Translations under genes and position numbers: made by a program
Source: an uncultured Ectothiorhodospiraceae bacterium
Lineage (GTDB): Bacteria > Pseudomonadota > Gammaproteobacteria > S012-40
NCBI GenBank assembly: GCA_945787715.1
Contig: CALZJE010000016.1
Location: 1 to 48,875 of the forward strand
Length of the DNA: 48,875 nucleotides
Reading direction: 5' to 3'
Notes under the pieces: generated by a model
Seen by the model: the letters and a program-made list of their open reading frames with translations, nothing else
What the model was told of the DNA's origin: nothing
Database searches by the model: none
Part shown: one piece after another, positions 8,470 to 17,167 of the stretch
Position numbering within the stretch: the stretch's first letter is position 1
How the letters are laid out: every line of letters begins with the position of its first letter

Positions 8470-10431
8470 ATGATCAGTCGTTTATCCTTACTCGGTAAAA
8501 TAAATATCATTGTTGCGCTGGTGTTTCTCGTTGTCACTACGGTTGAAACTATGGTGAGCGTTAATCGTGACCAGGATATGTTGCTTAAAATTGCTAAAGA
8601 GCGGGTAACTGATATGACAACATGGTATTTCGATAGTTTGAACACCATGATGCTAACCGATACGATGAATCAGCGAGATATATTACGCAAAAAATTACTT
8701 GCACGAACCCAAGTGCTCAATGCAAAAGTTATCCGTGGTCAACCTGTTAAAGATCAATTTGGAGAAGGATTTACTAACGAGCAGCCAATGGATGAGTGGG
8801 ATATGACTGCTCTGGAAGGAACATCAATTCTCAATATTACTAAAGGAAGCAATGGCCGAGAACTCACTGTTGTAACACCATTCCGAGCGACTAAAAATAC
8901 CCGTGGTGTAGATTGCTTACAGTGTCATCAAGTTGAAGATGGGGCAGTTAATGGGGCAATTCGCATTAAATATTCATTGAAAACAATGGATGAAGATATC
9001 AGGGTTTCAAAAATTCTTGATATTACAACTAACCTTATCTTATTTACCATAGGTCTCATTGTTGTCAACATAATGTTGATTCGTTGGTTTAAAAAGCCAG
9101 TATCTCAGTTCATGGAAACAATACAACTTCGAGCACAAGGGGACATGGATGCTCGAGTTGATATCCAAAGTGAAGATGAGCTGGGTATGCTAGGTCTGGC
9201 GTTTAATAATATGGCGGATAATATTAATTCAGCAGCATATCGTGAGAAAAAAGCCAGCATCGAACTTCAGAAAAAAGTCGCAAAACTACGCGCGATAATG
9301 AAAAAGGTAACCGAGGGGAACCTCAGTGTTCCTATTGGAGAATATGGTCATGGTGCATTTGGAGAGTTAGCATCTAGTATTCAAACAATGGTGGATTATC
9401 TTAGAAATACTATCGACGAAAAACATCACGCAGTCGAAGAGTTGCGGTATAAAGTAGATCTATTATTGGATATTGCAAATCAGGTTTCTGATGGAGATTT
9501 AACGGCAGATCTGATGATTGAAGGTGACGATACGATTGCTCAGTTGTCAGTTGGTGTTCAAGGAATGATATTAAAATTGAATACATTGGTTGCACAAATT
9601 CAAGTGTCAGGCTCCGAAGTGAAACTGTCGGCAGATGAATTATCGAACTGCATGAAAGATGTTGAAGATACGGCAATTCATCAGGCAAACACAACAAATA
9701 GTACCTCAGTTACTGCGACAGAGATATCAAGCACCACATCAGAATTGCTTAATACTATGAGTGATGTTGCGTTGATGGCAGATAATGCGACAAGATCCGC
9801 AATGCAAAGCCATGAAGGGCTATTAAAAATGCAAGCGGTAATGGAACAAGTGGTTGAGTCATCGATCATCGTATCTGACAAATTAGGCATTTTAGATGAA
9901 CGTTCGAGAAATATTAGTGCTGTTGTGACAACTATTGCAAATGTTGCCGATCAAACTAATCTTCTTTCCTTAAACGCATCAATAGAAGCAGAAAAAGCGG
10001 GAGAGTATGGTCGAGGATTTTCCGCAGTAGCAGCAGAAGTGAGACGCTTAGCAGACCAAGCATCGATTTCCACCCTGGACATTGAGCAGATGATTAGTGA
10101 AATGCAGCAATCCGTTTCAACAGGAGTCGAAGCCATGCATAATTTTACTGATCAAGTACATGATAGTGTTTCTGAAGTTCAGCGAGTGAGTAAAGAACAA
10201 CTGGACATTATATCTCTCGTAGAGACAATGGGGCCGCATTTTGAGGTGTTACATAAGGCCATGCAATTTCAAGCTCAAGGTGCGGAGGAAATTAATGTGG
10301 CAATGATTAATCTGAACAGCGAAGCACAAAACACTGTGCATTCACTATCACTGTCTTCAACGATAATTTTAACGTTAATGAATGCTGCTAACGAATTGCA
10401 AAGCAGTGCATCGAAATTTAAACTTAAGTAA
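8470..10431 (+). CDS. wspA: WspA-like chemoreceptor with periplasmic c-type haem motif
   Basis: A 653-residue transmembrane signal transducer. TM1 is about residues 8-28. A periplasmic domain follows (about 30-185) containing CLQCH at C149-C152-H153, a covalent haem c attachment motif. TM2 is about 186-207, then HAMP-like segments and an MCP signalling domain. The hairpin tip reads VADQTNLLSLNASIEAEKAG with EYGRGFSAVAAEVRRLADQA after it. The SLNASIEAEKAGEYGRGF version is the one I recall for WspA, the surface-sensing receptor of Pseudomonas. The ATG at 8470 is preferred to a TTG three codons earlier. It heads a run of CheW, CheA-REC and REC-GGDEF genes. The Pseudomonas WspA periplasmic domain is not a haem domain to my knowledge, so the input may be redox, oxygen, NO or another haem ligand. 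Confidence 0.85.
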   Translation: MISRLSLLGKINIIVALVFLVVTTVETMVSVNRDQDMLLKIAKERVTDMTTWYFDSLNTMMLTDTMNQRDILRKKLLARTQVLNAKVIRGQPVKDQFGEGFTNEQPMDEWDMTALEGTSILNITKGSNGRELTVVTPFRATKNTRGVDCLQCHQVEDGAVNGAIRIKYSLKTMDEDIRVSKILDITTNLILFTIGLIVVNIMLIRWFKKPVSQFMETIQLRAQGDMDARVDIQSEDELGMLGLAFNNMADNINSAAYREKKASIELQKKVAKLRAIMKKVTEGNLSVPIGEYGHGAFGELASSIQTMVDYLRNTIDEKHHAVEELRYKVDLLLDIANQVSDGDLTADLMIEGDDTIAQLSVGVQGMILKLNTLVAQIQVSGSEVKLSADELSNCMKDVEDTAIHQANTTNSTSVTATEISSTTSELLNTMSDVALMADNATRSAMQSHEGLLKMQAVMEQVVESSIIVSDKLGILDERSRNISAVVTTIANVADQTNLLSLNASIEAEKAGEYGRGFSAVAAEVRRLADQASISTLDIEQMISEMQQSVSTGVEAMHNFTDQVHDSVSEVQRVSKEQLDIISLVETMGPHFEVLHKAMQFQAQGAEEINVAMINLNSEAQNTVHSLSLSSTIILTLMNAANELQSSASKFKLK

Positions 10432-10502
10432 GGCGCGTGATGAATGCAATGGGAAAAAACTTGCTCTTTTCTATGATGAAATTTTAAATATTGTAAATAC
10501 TC

Positions 10503-11186
10503 ATGAATGATAATAAAAAGTTTCAGCTAATCGAAAAATCTTGTTGGCGAAAGAACGGAGTTTGGGGGACAGAGCAACCTCGTTGCGAAAAGTTAAAATA
10601 CGTCAATCATTGTCGTAACTGTGATGTATTTGAAATTGCAGCAGTAAAATCATTTTCTGTTGCGCGTAAGGAAATCGAAGAAAATTCAATACTTGATGTA
10701 GATATTGATCGGCAATCCTACTTGCCATTTCGTTTATCTACCTGCTGCTTCTCTATCCCGACCACTTCAGTAATAACTATCTCAGACCAGATTTCATTGC
10801 ATAGTATTCCCTTTAATAAAAACAGAGTGATTAGAGGGCTTGTTGCTATTAATCATGAAGTTTATCCTTTGCTCAATATGCCAGATTTACTCTCTTTAAA
10901 TTCTGATGAAGATGTCGTTAGGCTAAGAGGGTTGCGTAAACTCTATAAAAGAGTTTTGGTGGTTAATTTAGGAGAGCAATGTGTGGCATTTTACGTGGAT
11001 GATGTCTATCCAATACATCATTTCTCAGAAAATTCGATCGAAGAATCAAAAAGTAGCACTGGGTTTTTCAAAATGACACGAGGATTTTTAAAGAAAATAG
11101 ATGCTTGGTGTGATGACTGTTTTTTATTGAGCTTGTCAGATCTGTCAATTGAGTTGGAGAAAGGCACGAATGACTCAAGATCATGA
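10503..11186 (+). CDS. wspD: CheW-type coupling protein, WspD-like
   Basis: A 227-residue scaffold that should link the receptor to the CheA kinase. Residues about 60-220 form a CheW fold (RVIRGLVAINHEVYPLLNMP is the core segment, then VLVVNLGEQCVAFYVDDVY). The N-terminus carries a four-cysteine arrangement C14-X13-C28-X8-C37-X2-C40, ending in NHCRNCDVF. I recall the same Cys-rich lead, ending HCRNCPV, in Pseudomonas WspD, so this is WspD and not WspB. Its function is not known to me; it could bind metal. The stop lies 17 bases inside the next gene, indicating tight coupling. Confidence 0.83.
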   Translation: MNDNKKFQLIEKSCWRKNGVWGTEQPRCEKLKYVNHCRNCDVFEIAAVKSFSVARKEIEENSILDVDIDRQSYLPFRLSTCCFSIPTTSVITISDQISLHSIPFNKNRVIRGLVAINHEVYPLLNMPDLLSLNSDEDVVRLRGLRKLYKRVLVVNLGEQCVAFYVDDVYPIHHFSENSIEESKSSTGFFKMTRGFLKKIDAWCDDCFLLSLSDLSIELEKGTNDSRS

Positions 11187-13446
11187 AGAGGATTTAAGTG
11201 ATTTTTCCATGCTGGATATCTTTCGCATGGAGTTGGATGGACAAATAGCGACATTAAACGAAAATTTACTCTTGCTGGAGCATGAGAGAACAAGTGCCGA
11301 GATTTTAGAAGCACTTATGAGAGCTGCTCACTCCATTAAGGGTGCTGCTCGCATGGTAGGGGTCAATGGAATTGTAAAGATTTCTCATTTTATGGAAGAC
11401 TGCTTTGTTACATTCCAGGCAAGTGATGGAGAGTTAACACGAAAAGATATCGATCTACTTCTCGAAGGCGTGGATTTAATTCAAAAAATACTGCAGTCTG
11501 ATGATGATGGTATTGTAACCTGGGAGTTGGCAAATGCTGATGCCTTAGCAGATATCGAAAGATCTCTTGCGAGTATCGGTAAAAGTGTAGATGACAGTGA
11601 AATTAACACTTCCAATTTTGATGATGGAAATGAAATTGAAGCCGAACCTGGTGCAGAAAATTTACAAAGTAGAACTGAAAAATATAGTTTAGAGAATGTT
11701 ACCACTATTCGTATAGCTGTTGATCGGCTAGATCAAATACTAAGTCTTGCAAGTAAATCGCTTGTTGAGACACATCAACTAAATGCCTTGATGCCTTCGT
11801 TTTGGCAAGTTAGACATAATCAACAGCTTATCATTTCACAACTTAATAGTTTGCAAGAGCAACTGACACTAAGCGGTGGTAGCGTCAAGATGCGTCAACA
11901 ATTAAAGGAAATTATTACTGCGTCTAACAACATACGATATGATTATTCAGAATGTATCTCAAAGCTTGATGCTATTGACCGGCGTGCATCGGTAATTTCG
12001 GATCATCTTCACCGCGAAGTTATGGCCAGTAGAATGCGACCTATTGCGGATATCGTAAACGTTTTACCAAGGGTGGTACGTGATATTGGCAGAAAGCTAA
12101 ACAAAAATGTTCGTTTGAAAATGAGTGGATTGTCTACATTAGTTGATCGAAATGTTTTGGAAAAAATTGATATTCCTATAAAACATATTATTCAAAATGC
12201 CATCGATCACGGTATTGAGCATCCTCAAGAACGTCTGAAGAACGGTAAGGACGAAGTTGCTACTATATCATTAAATGTCAGTATGAGTGCTGGTATGTTA
12301 TTTATCATCATCGAGGATGATGGTGCGGGGATTGACTATGATATTTTGAAGGAAAGAATAATAAACAAGGGTCTTGCCACTAGTCAAAAGTTAGAAAATC
12401 TAGATAGCATGGGATTGATAGAATTTCTTTTTTACCCTGGATTTAGCACGCGCACAGTAGTTAGTGATATTTCCGGACGTGGTGTTGGGCTGGATTTGGT
12501 GAAGGATGCTGTCACCGCACTTAGTGGTAGTGTGTACGCAGTGAGTGAAACAGGAAAAGGAACCTGTTTTCAGTTGATTTTACCGTTGACGGTTTCAGTC
12601 ACACGCACGCAACTGGCAACGATTAACGGCGAGTCTTATGCTTTCCCCGCTGCTGCTGTCGAACGAATCTACTATGCGAATAATGAAGACTTAACTAAGA
12701 GCCATTTGGGTTATGAAATTAAGATTGAAGGTGAGGTAATAAAATTAGTCAATGCGAGCGCTGTGTTTAATAGCATGTTACCTAGAGCGTTGTCCGAACA
12801 AGTTATAGTTTTGGTTGTAACACATGCGAATAAAAAATACGGAGTGATTGTGGAGAAGGTTGATGGTGAGCATGAGCTTTCCATTCATAAACTCTCAGGA
12901 GAAATTGGAAAAATAGAAGGCATAAGTTCTGCTGCAATTCTTAATAGCGGATCATTAACGCTTATTATCGATATTGAAGAATATTTCCAGTTAATAGAAA
13001 AACTTTTTCATGAAAACCACTTTGTTAAGTTGAGCGAGACGGAAGATATTGGTCTTTGTGATATTTTTCGAGTACTAGTTGTCGATGATTCTTTGACTGT
13101 ACGTGAAACAGAAAAGCAAGTGCTACTTAATTTGCATTATCAAGTCGCTACTGCGTTTAATGGTGAGGAAGCATTAAACATCTTACAAACAGAGAGTTTT
13201 GATCTCATTGTAACTGATATCGATATGCCAGTAATGGATGGTATAAGGTTGGTCAACGAAATACGTTTTCAGCCAAAGATAAAAGATATACCTATTATGA
13301 TTGTTTCCAATCGAGATAAATCATTTGTTGATCAAGGCGTTGTTTTAGATGAGAAAACAGTGTTTTACAGTAAAGACCACTTCGAGCCAGAAAGCTTTGC
13401 AAGTACTGTTCATCAATTGGCGAAAATGGCCGTTAATATAATCTAG
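11170..13446 (+). CDS. wspE: Hybrid CheA histidine kinase with C-terminal receiver, WspE-like
   Basis: A 758-residue cytoplasmic kinase. The N-terminal Hpt domain has MRAAHSIKGAARMVG with phospho-acceptor His54. A dimerisation region is followed by the HATPase domain (HIIQNAIDHGIEHP N-box, EDDGAGIDYD, GRGVGLDLV), a CheW-like domain (LPLTVSVTRTQLATINGES), and a C-terminal receiver (LVVDDSLTVRETE, DLIVTDIDMPVMDG). This order is that of WspE, which phosphorylates WspR. The ATG at 11170 is chosen: GGAGAAAGG precedes it, whereas the upstream TTG at 11149 has no such signal. It overlaps wspD by 17 nt. No local methyltransferase or methylesterase gene accompanies it. Confidence 0.9.
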   Translation: MTQDHEEDLSDFSMLDIFRMELDGQIATLNENLLLLEHERTSAEILEALMRAAHSIKGAARMVGVNGIVKISHFMEDCFVTFQASDGELTRKDIDLLLEGVDLIQKILQSDDDGIVTWELANADALADIERSLASIGKSVDDSEINTSNFDDGNEIEAEPGAENLQSRTEKYSLENVTTIRIAVDRLDQILSLASKSLVETHQLNALMPSFWQVRHNQQLIISQLNSLQEQLTLSGGSVKMRQQLKEIITASNNIRYDYSECISKLDAIDRRASVISDHLHREVMASRMRPIADIVNVLPRVVRDIGRKLNKNVRLKMSGLSTLVDRNVLEKIDIPIKHIIQNAIDHGIEHPQERLKNGKDEVATISLNVSMSAGMLFIIIEDDGAGIDYDILKERIINKGLATSQKLENLDSMGLIEFLFYPGFSTRTVVSDISGRGVGLDLVKDAVTALSGSVYAVSETGKGTCFQLILPLTVSVTRTQLATINGESYAFPAAAVERIYYANNEDLTKSHLGYEIKIEGEVIKLVNASAVFNSMLPRALSEQVIVLVVTHANKKYGVIVEKVDGEHELSIHKLSGEIGKIEGISSAAILNSGSLTLIIDIEEYFQLIEKLFHENHFVKLSETEDIGLCDIFRVLVVDDSLTVRETEKQVLLNLHYQVATAFNGEEALNILQTESFDLIVTDIDMPVMDGIRLVNEIRFQPKIKDIPIMIVSNRDKSFVDQGVVLDEKTVFYSKDHFEPESFASTVHQLAKMAVNII

Positions 13447-13497
13447 TATCCGGTCAATTAGGGGCTGAAATGCACCTAAATATTCATTTATGAATAT

Positions 13498-14589
13498 GTG
13501 TGTCAACAACGTAACTACTTTGGAATTCTTATTGTGACCAGAGCAATAGACCATAATTCACCGAGAAAAAAACATACCGTCTTGGTTGTTGATGACCAAT
13601 TGTTGGTTGTTGAAGCTGTTCGAAGAATGCTTCATACGGAAACAGATATTGAGTTCTACTATTGCACCGATCCAACCAAAGCGATTGATAAAGCAATAGA
13701 GGTTTCACCTACTGTCATTCTGCTTGACTTAGTTATGCCTGAAATTGATGGCATGACGTTGCTTGGCTTTTTTCATGCAAATATGAAAACAGAAGACATA
13801 CCTATCATCGTTGTATCTGCAATTGAAACTCCTGTTGACAAAGGTGCTGCATTTTCTGCCGGTGCCACAGATTATATTGTTAAGCTGCCGGATAAAATTG
13901 AATTAGTTGCCAGAATTCGATCTCATTCTCAAAGTTATCTTAATAAGCTGGAAAGAGACTCAGCTTTTATCGAATTAAATCAACTAAAGGCTGAGTTAGA
14001 AGAGAGTAATGAAGCATTACAGTTGCTCTCATGTATGGATGGTTTAACTGGCGTTGCAAATAGACGGCGATTTGATGATTTTCTTGCAAAAGAGTGGAAA
14101 CGCGCTATGCGTGAGAAAGCCAATCTTGCGTTAATCTTTATCGATATCGATTATTTTAAAAAATATAACGATAATTATGGACATCAAAAAGGTGATGATA
14201 CTCTTAAACTGGTGGTTAGCGCCTTGAACTCTGGCATAAATCGACCTGCAGATTTATTGGCTCGTTACGGTGGTGAGGAATTTGTTGTTGTTTTACCAGA
14301 TACTACTATGCAGGGTGCCTTGTTGTTGGCAAATAATCTGCGTGAACGAGTTCATGCGTTAAAAATTCCTCACGAGCATTCTGATACAGATCAGTATGTC
14401 ACCGTCAGCTTGGGTGTATCCAGTTGCGAAGCGGGGCAAACTTTCAAGTCAAGTACTAAACTAATTAATGATGCTGATAAAGCGTTATATGAAGCCAAAG
14501 ATGCAGGTAGAAACATTGTCAGCGGTTCATGTGAATGTAAAGACGGTAGATGTACGGTGGTAGACGGTATGATTTATAAATCTGTTTGA
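13498..14589 (+). CDS. wspR: WspR-like response regulator diguanylate cyclase
   Basis: Makes c-di-GMP when phosphorylated. The receiver (about 27-145) has VLVVDDQLLVVEAVRR and phospho-acceptor D77 in VILLDLVMPEIDG. A coiled linker (about 150-180) leads to a GGDEF domain with DGLTGVANRRRFDDFL, IDIDYFKKYNDNYGHQ and the active-site GGEEF (258-262). An RPAD sequence five residues before it is a product-inhibition I-site. The whole chain follows Pseudomonas WspR closely, including VKLPDKIELVARIRSHSQSY. The GTG start at 13498 is uncertain; another GTG at 13534 has GGA upstream. An unusual tail of about 20 residues holds CECKDGRC (C345, C347, C352). The gene overlaps the convergent corB-like gene by 16 nt. 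Confidence 0.92.
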   Translation: MCQQRNYFGILIVTRAIDHNSPRKKHTVLVVDDQLLVVEAVRRMLHTETDIEFYYCTDPTKAIDKAIEVSPTVILLDLVMPEIDGMTLLGFFHANMKTEDIPIIVVSAIETPVDKGAAFSAGATDYIVKLPDKIELVARIRSHSQSYLNKLERDSAFIELNQLKAELEESNEALQLLSCMDGLTGVANRRRFDDFLAKEWKRAMREKANLALIFIDIDYFKKYNDNYGHQKGDDTLKLVVSALNSGINRPADLLARYGGEEFVVVLPDTTMQGALLLANNLRERVHALKIPHEHSDTDQYVTVSLGVSSCEAGQTFKSSTKLINDADKALYEAKDAGRNIVSGSCECKDGRCTVVDGMIYKSV

Positions 14590-15845
14590 TTTAGTTGGGG
14601 CCAGATTCGTGCAGTTTTAATCATGTTTCCTTGCATTTGTACAATTTCAACAGGATGTTCTGTAATTTTAACACTAGTGCCTGGTTCAGGTATGCTTTCA
14701 AGATATTCTGTTAATAATCCATTTAATGTTTTTGGGCCATCAGAAGGCAAAGTCCAGTGCAGCATTTTGTTGAGATCTCGAATGCTCGCACTTCCATCGA
14801 TGAGAAAAGATCCGTCAGCTTGTGGATGAATATCTTTTGTCAGCATTGAAGGATCTGTTGTAAATTCACCAACAATTTCTTCCAGAATATCCTCAAGAGT
14901 TACCATGCCTTGAATGTCTCCATACTCATCGACAACTAGACCAATTCTTCTTTCTTGTCGTTGAAAATTGAGTAACTGTGTGTTCAGCGGTGTTGCTTCA
15001 GGAATAAAGTAGGGATCTCTGATCTCCTCCAATAATGCTTCGCGAGTAAATTCATCATGCGCAAGTAGGTGGAGTACATTCCTGATGTGAATTATTCCTT
15101 CAATTTGATTTATGTCTTCTTTGTAGACTGGAAGGCGGGTGTGTAAACTGTGCTTTAAAATATCGATAATTTCATTCCAGTCCGCGTTAAGATCGATTCC
15201 GGAAACTTCATTTCTCGGCACCATAATATCTTCGACCGTCACCTTTTCAAGATCAAGAATACTTAACAGCATTTTCTGGTGCCGTTTCGGGATTAATGCC
15301 CCTGCTTCATTAACCACTGTCCGCAATTCTTCAGTACTCAGGTTTTCATTTTCTCTTTTATCGAGTTTTATACCAAAACATTTAAGGAGAGTGTTAGCAA
15401 AAGCATTAATCACCCAAACGAGTGGATAAAGGATTTTCAGCAGAGGAGTGTAAATGAGAGCAGCTTTAAAAGCGATTTTTTCAGGGTAGAGTGCAGCAAC
15501 AGTTTTAGGGGCAACTTCAGAAAATATTAATATTACAAAGGTCAGCAATCCTGCTGCGATCGCAATAGCCGCCTCTCCCCCCAGTCGTAGAGCAATGATG
15601 GTTGTAATAGATGACGCAAGAACATTAACGAAATTGTTGCCCAATAGAATTAACCCGATGAGCCGGTCGGGGGTTTCCAGTAACTTGGTCGCTCTCATTG
15701 CACCTTTGTGTTTATGCTTAACCAAATGGCGTAAACGGTAACGGTTTAGAGACATCAAGCCTGTTTCGGAGCTCGAAAAGAAACCAGATAGCAACAAAAG
15801 TACAACTAAAAGGGCGAATAAGACGCTTAACGGGATTTCGTCCAA
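14574..15845 (-). CDS. CorB/HlyC-CorC family membrane protein (CNNM-CBS-CorC)
   Basis: A 423-residue inner-membrane protein linked to Mg/Co efflux. The N-terminal CNNM (DUF21) domain has FSSSETGLMSLNRYRLRHL and several membrane helices to about residue 140. A CBS pair (VEDIMVPRNEVSGIDLNADW; RIGLVVDEYGDIQGMVTLED) and a C-terminal CorC_HlyC domain follow. The start is a TTG at 15845, since the first membrane helix begins right there and GGGAG lies upstream. In many gammaproteobacteria corB, ypjD and ffh are neighbours, as here. The gene converges on wspR with a 16-nt overlap and no terminator between them. Confidence 0.88.
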   Translation of the reverse strand: MDEIPLSVLFALLVVLLLLSGFFSSSETGLMSLNRYRLRHLVKHKHKGAMRATKLLETPDRLIGLILLGNNFVNVLASSITTIIALRLGGEAAIAIAAGLLTFVILIFSEVAPKTVAALYPEKIAFKAALIYTPLLKILYPLVWVINAFANTLLKCFGIKLDKRENENLSTEELRTVVNEAGALIPKRHQKMLLSILDLEKVTVEDIMVPRNEVSGIDLNADWNEIIDILKHSLHTRLPVYKEDINQIEGIIHIRNVLHLLAHDEFTREALLEEIRDPYFIPEATPLNTQLLNFQRQERRIGLVVDEYGDIQGMVTLEDILEEIVGEFTTDPSMLTKDIHPQADGSFLIDGSASIRDLNKMLHWTLPSDGPKTLNGLLTEYLESIPEPGTSVKITEHPVEIVQMQGNMIKTARIWPQLNQTDL

Positions 15846-16023
15846 GAGTTATTGGCTCCCAAATGACCGGGCGCAGATGGGAATCGACTGTCCATCGATA
15901 ACACTGCTTATCGAGCAATGTGAATTTACGTTTTTATTGCTATTGAACATGTTCTTGTCGTTTAAAATTGCCTTGTTGCGCAAATTCTAGAAATTTGCAT
16001 AAAGTTTTGATTTTTTATGCCGT

Positions 16024-16827
16024 TTACCGCTCAAGTATGACTTCAAAAACATATTTGCTTCCAAAGTAGGCAAGCATGAGGGTTATAAAGCCAGTCGCTG
16101 TCCAGCGCACGACAGTACGACCGCGCCAGCCATAGTGCCAACGACCAAAAAGAAGTATAGCGAAAACTACCCATGCGCTAATTGAAAGGATCGTTTTGTG
16201 AGCAAGATTTTGAGCAAACATGTTTTCGAGGTAAAAAATACCACTAATTAAGGAGGTTGTTTGCAACGCAAAACCAATGGTAATCATTTGAATTAGCAAT
16301 GTTTCCATGGTTTCCAAGGGTGGCAGAGAGCGTATTAAACCGCCGGGCTGACGATTATGAAGTTGTCTTTCTTGTATTGCTGTGAGTATGGCTTGAACAG
16401 CAGCCAAACCAAGCAAACTATAGGCGAGAATTGACAACAAAATATGAACGCCCAGCCCTTTGTGTTGTGCAGTGCTGACAATATGATCAACCGGCATAAA
16501 AAATTCTGCCATAAGTGTTAATGCTGCAAGAGGTAAGACAAAGATACCTAAGTTTTCGATAGGTTTACGAAGGGATGCGAGTACCAATAGGCACGCTACA
16601 AACCAGGTTGCTAATGATGCAACATGGGTAATGCCTAATTGTAGTCCTTCATCGGTAATAATTTGTCTTGCTAATATGTCAGCATGGAATAGGGCTGCAA
16701 TAATACCCAGTACTAATGGGGTGTATTTATTTTTTTCAGCTGTTTGGATGGATAACTGTTTAAATAATACGATTGCGGCAGCAACATAAAGTGTTGCTCC
16801 AGTCAATGTAATGACGACATCAATCAT
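16024..16827 (-). CDS. ypjD: CcsA/YpjD-like cytochrome c assembly family membrane protein
   Basis: A 267-residue protein with about eight hydrophobic helices. The core LGVHILLSILAYSLLGLAA plus NLAHKTILSISAW are the histidine-bearing segments of the cytochrome c assembly (CcsA/YpjD) family. YpjD is thought to handle haem or to be structurally related to haem exporters; its reaction is not established. AGGAGC lies 7-12 bases before the ATG at 16827. Its position between corB and ffh is the conserved gammaproteobacterial location. Confidence 0.88.
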   Translation of the reverse strand: MIDVVITLTGATLYVAAAIVLFKQLSIQTAEKNKYTPLVLGIIAALFHADILARQIITDEGLQLGITHVASLATWFVACLLVLASLRKPIENLGIFVLPLAALTLMAEFFMPVDHIVSTAQHKGLGVHILLSILAYSLLGLAAVQAILTAIQERQLHNRQPGGLIRSLPPLETMETLLIQMITIGFALQTTSLISGIFYLENMFAQNLAHKTILSISAWVVFAILLFGRWHYGWRGRTVVRWTATGFITLMLAYFGSKYVFEVILER

Positions 16828-17167
16828 AAAATTGCTCCTGAAGGGCTAAACGTGTTGAATATTCTGGATAAGTGAATTTGTAGAGTAGAAGGAATGGATT
16901 GTGTTGTAGCTTTTCCGTTTACTCGCGTGTATTTTGTTTGCCTTTTAGTCATTTTACCGTATCACTAACAGGTATGCGTGTTGCAATTTTTAGCAGATTC
17001 ATGAGTGTGAAACTAACAATCTCGATAATGTACCAAGGTATAATGATGGCATAATGTGTGATGGCATTGAAGAGAAAATTGAAATTTAGTGTGATGAGTG
17101 TTAAAAACCGAAACCGTGCAAGTATGTATAAGTTAAGAATTTACCAAATTTTTGAGGTGTTTGTCGG
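16828..17167. other. Divergent intergenic region, 340 bases
   Basis: Lies between ypjD (minus) and the MBL hydrolase (plus), so promoters for both should be here. A TATAAT at 17039-17044 stands on the plus strand, but no convincing -35 box precedes it. ATAATG-TGGC motifs repeat imperfectly at about 17041-17065. No reading frame or strong hairpin was seen. Confidence 0.4.

Noticed and set aside
13345-13554. Minus-strand frame spanning the wspE-wspR junction
   Set aside because: It covers the end of the WspE receiver domain on the other strand and shows no family pattern.
14590-14620. Bidirectional terminator between wspR and the corB-like gene
   Set aside because: The two genes overlap by 16 bases and no stem-loop with T-tract was found there.
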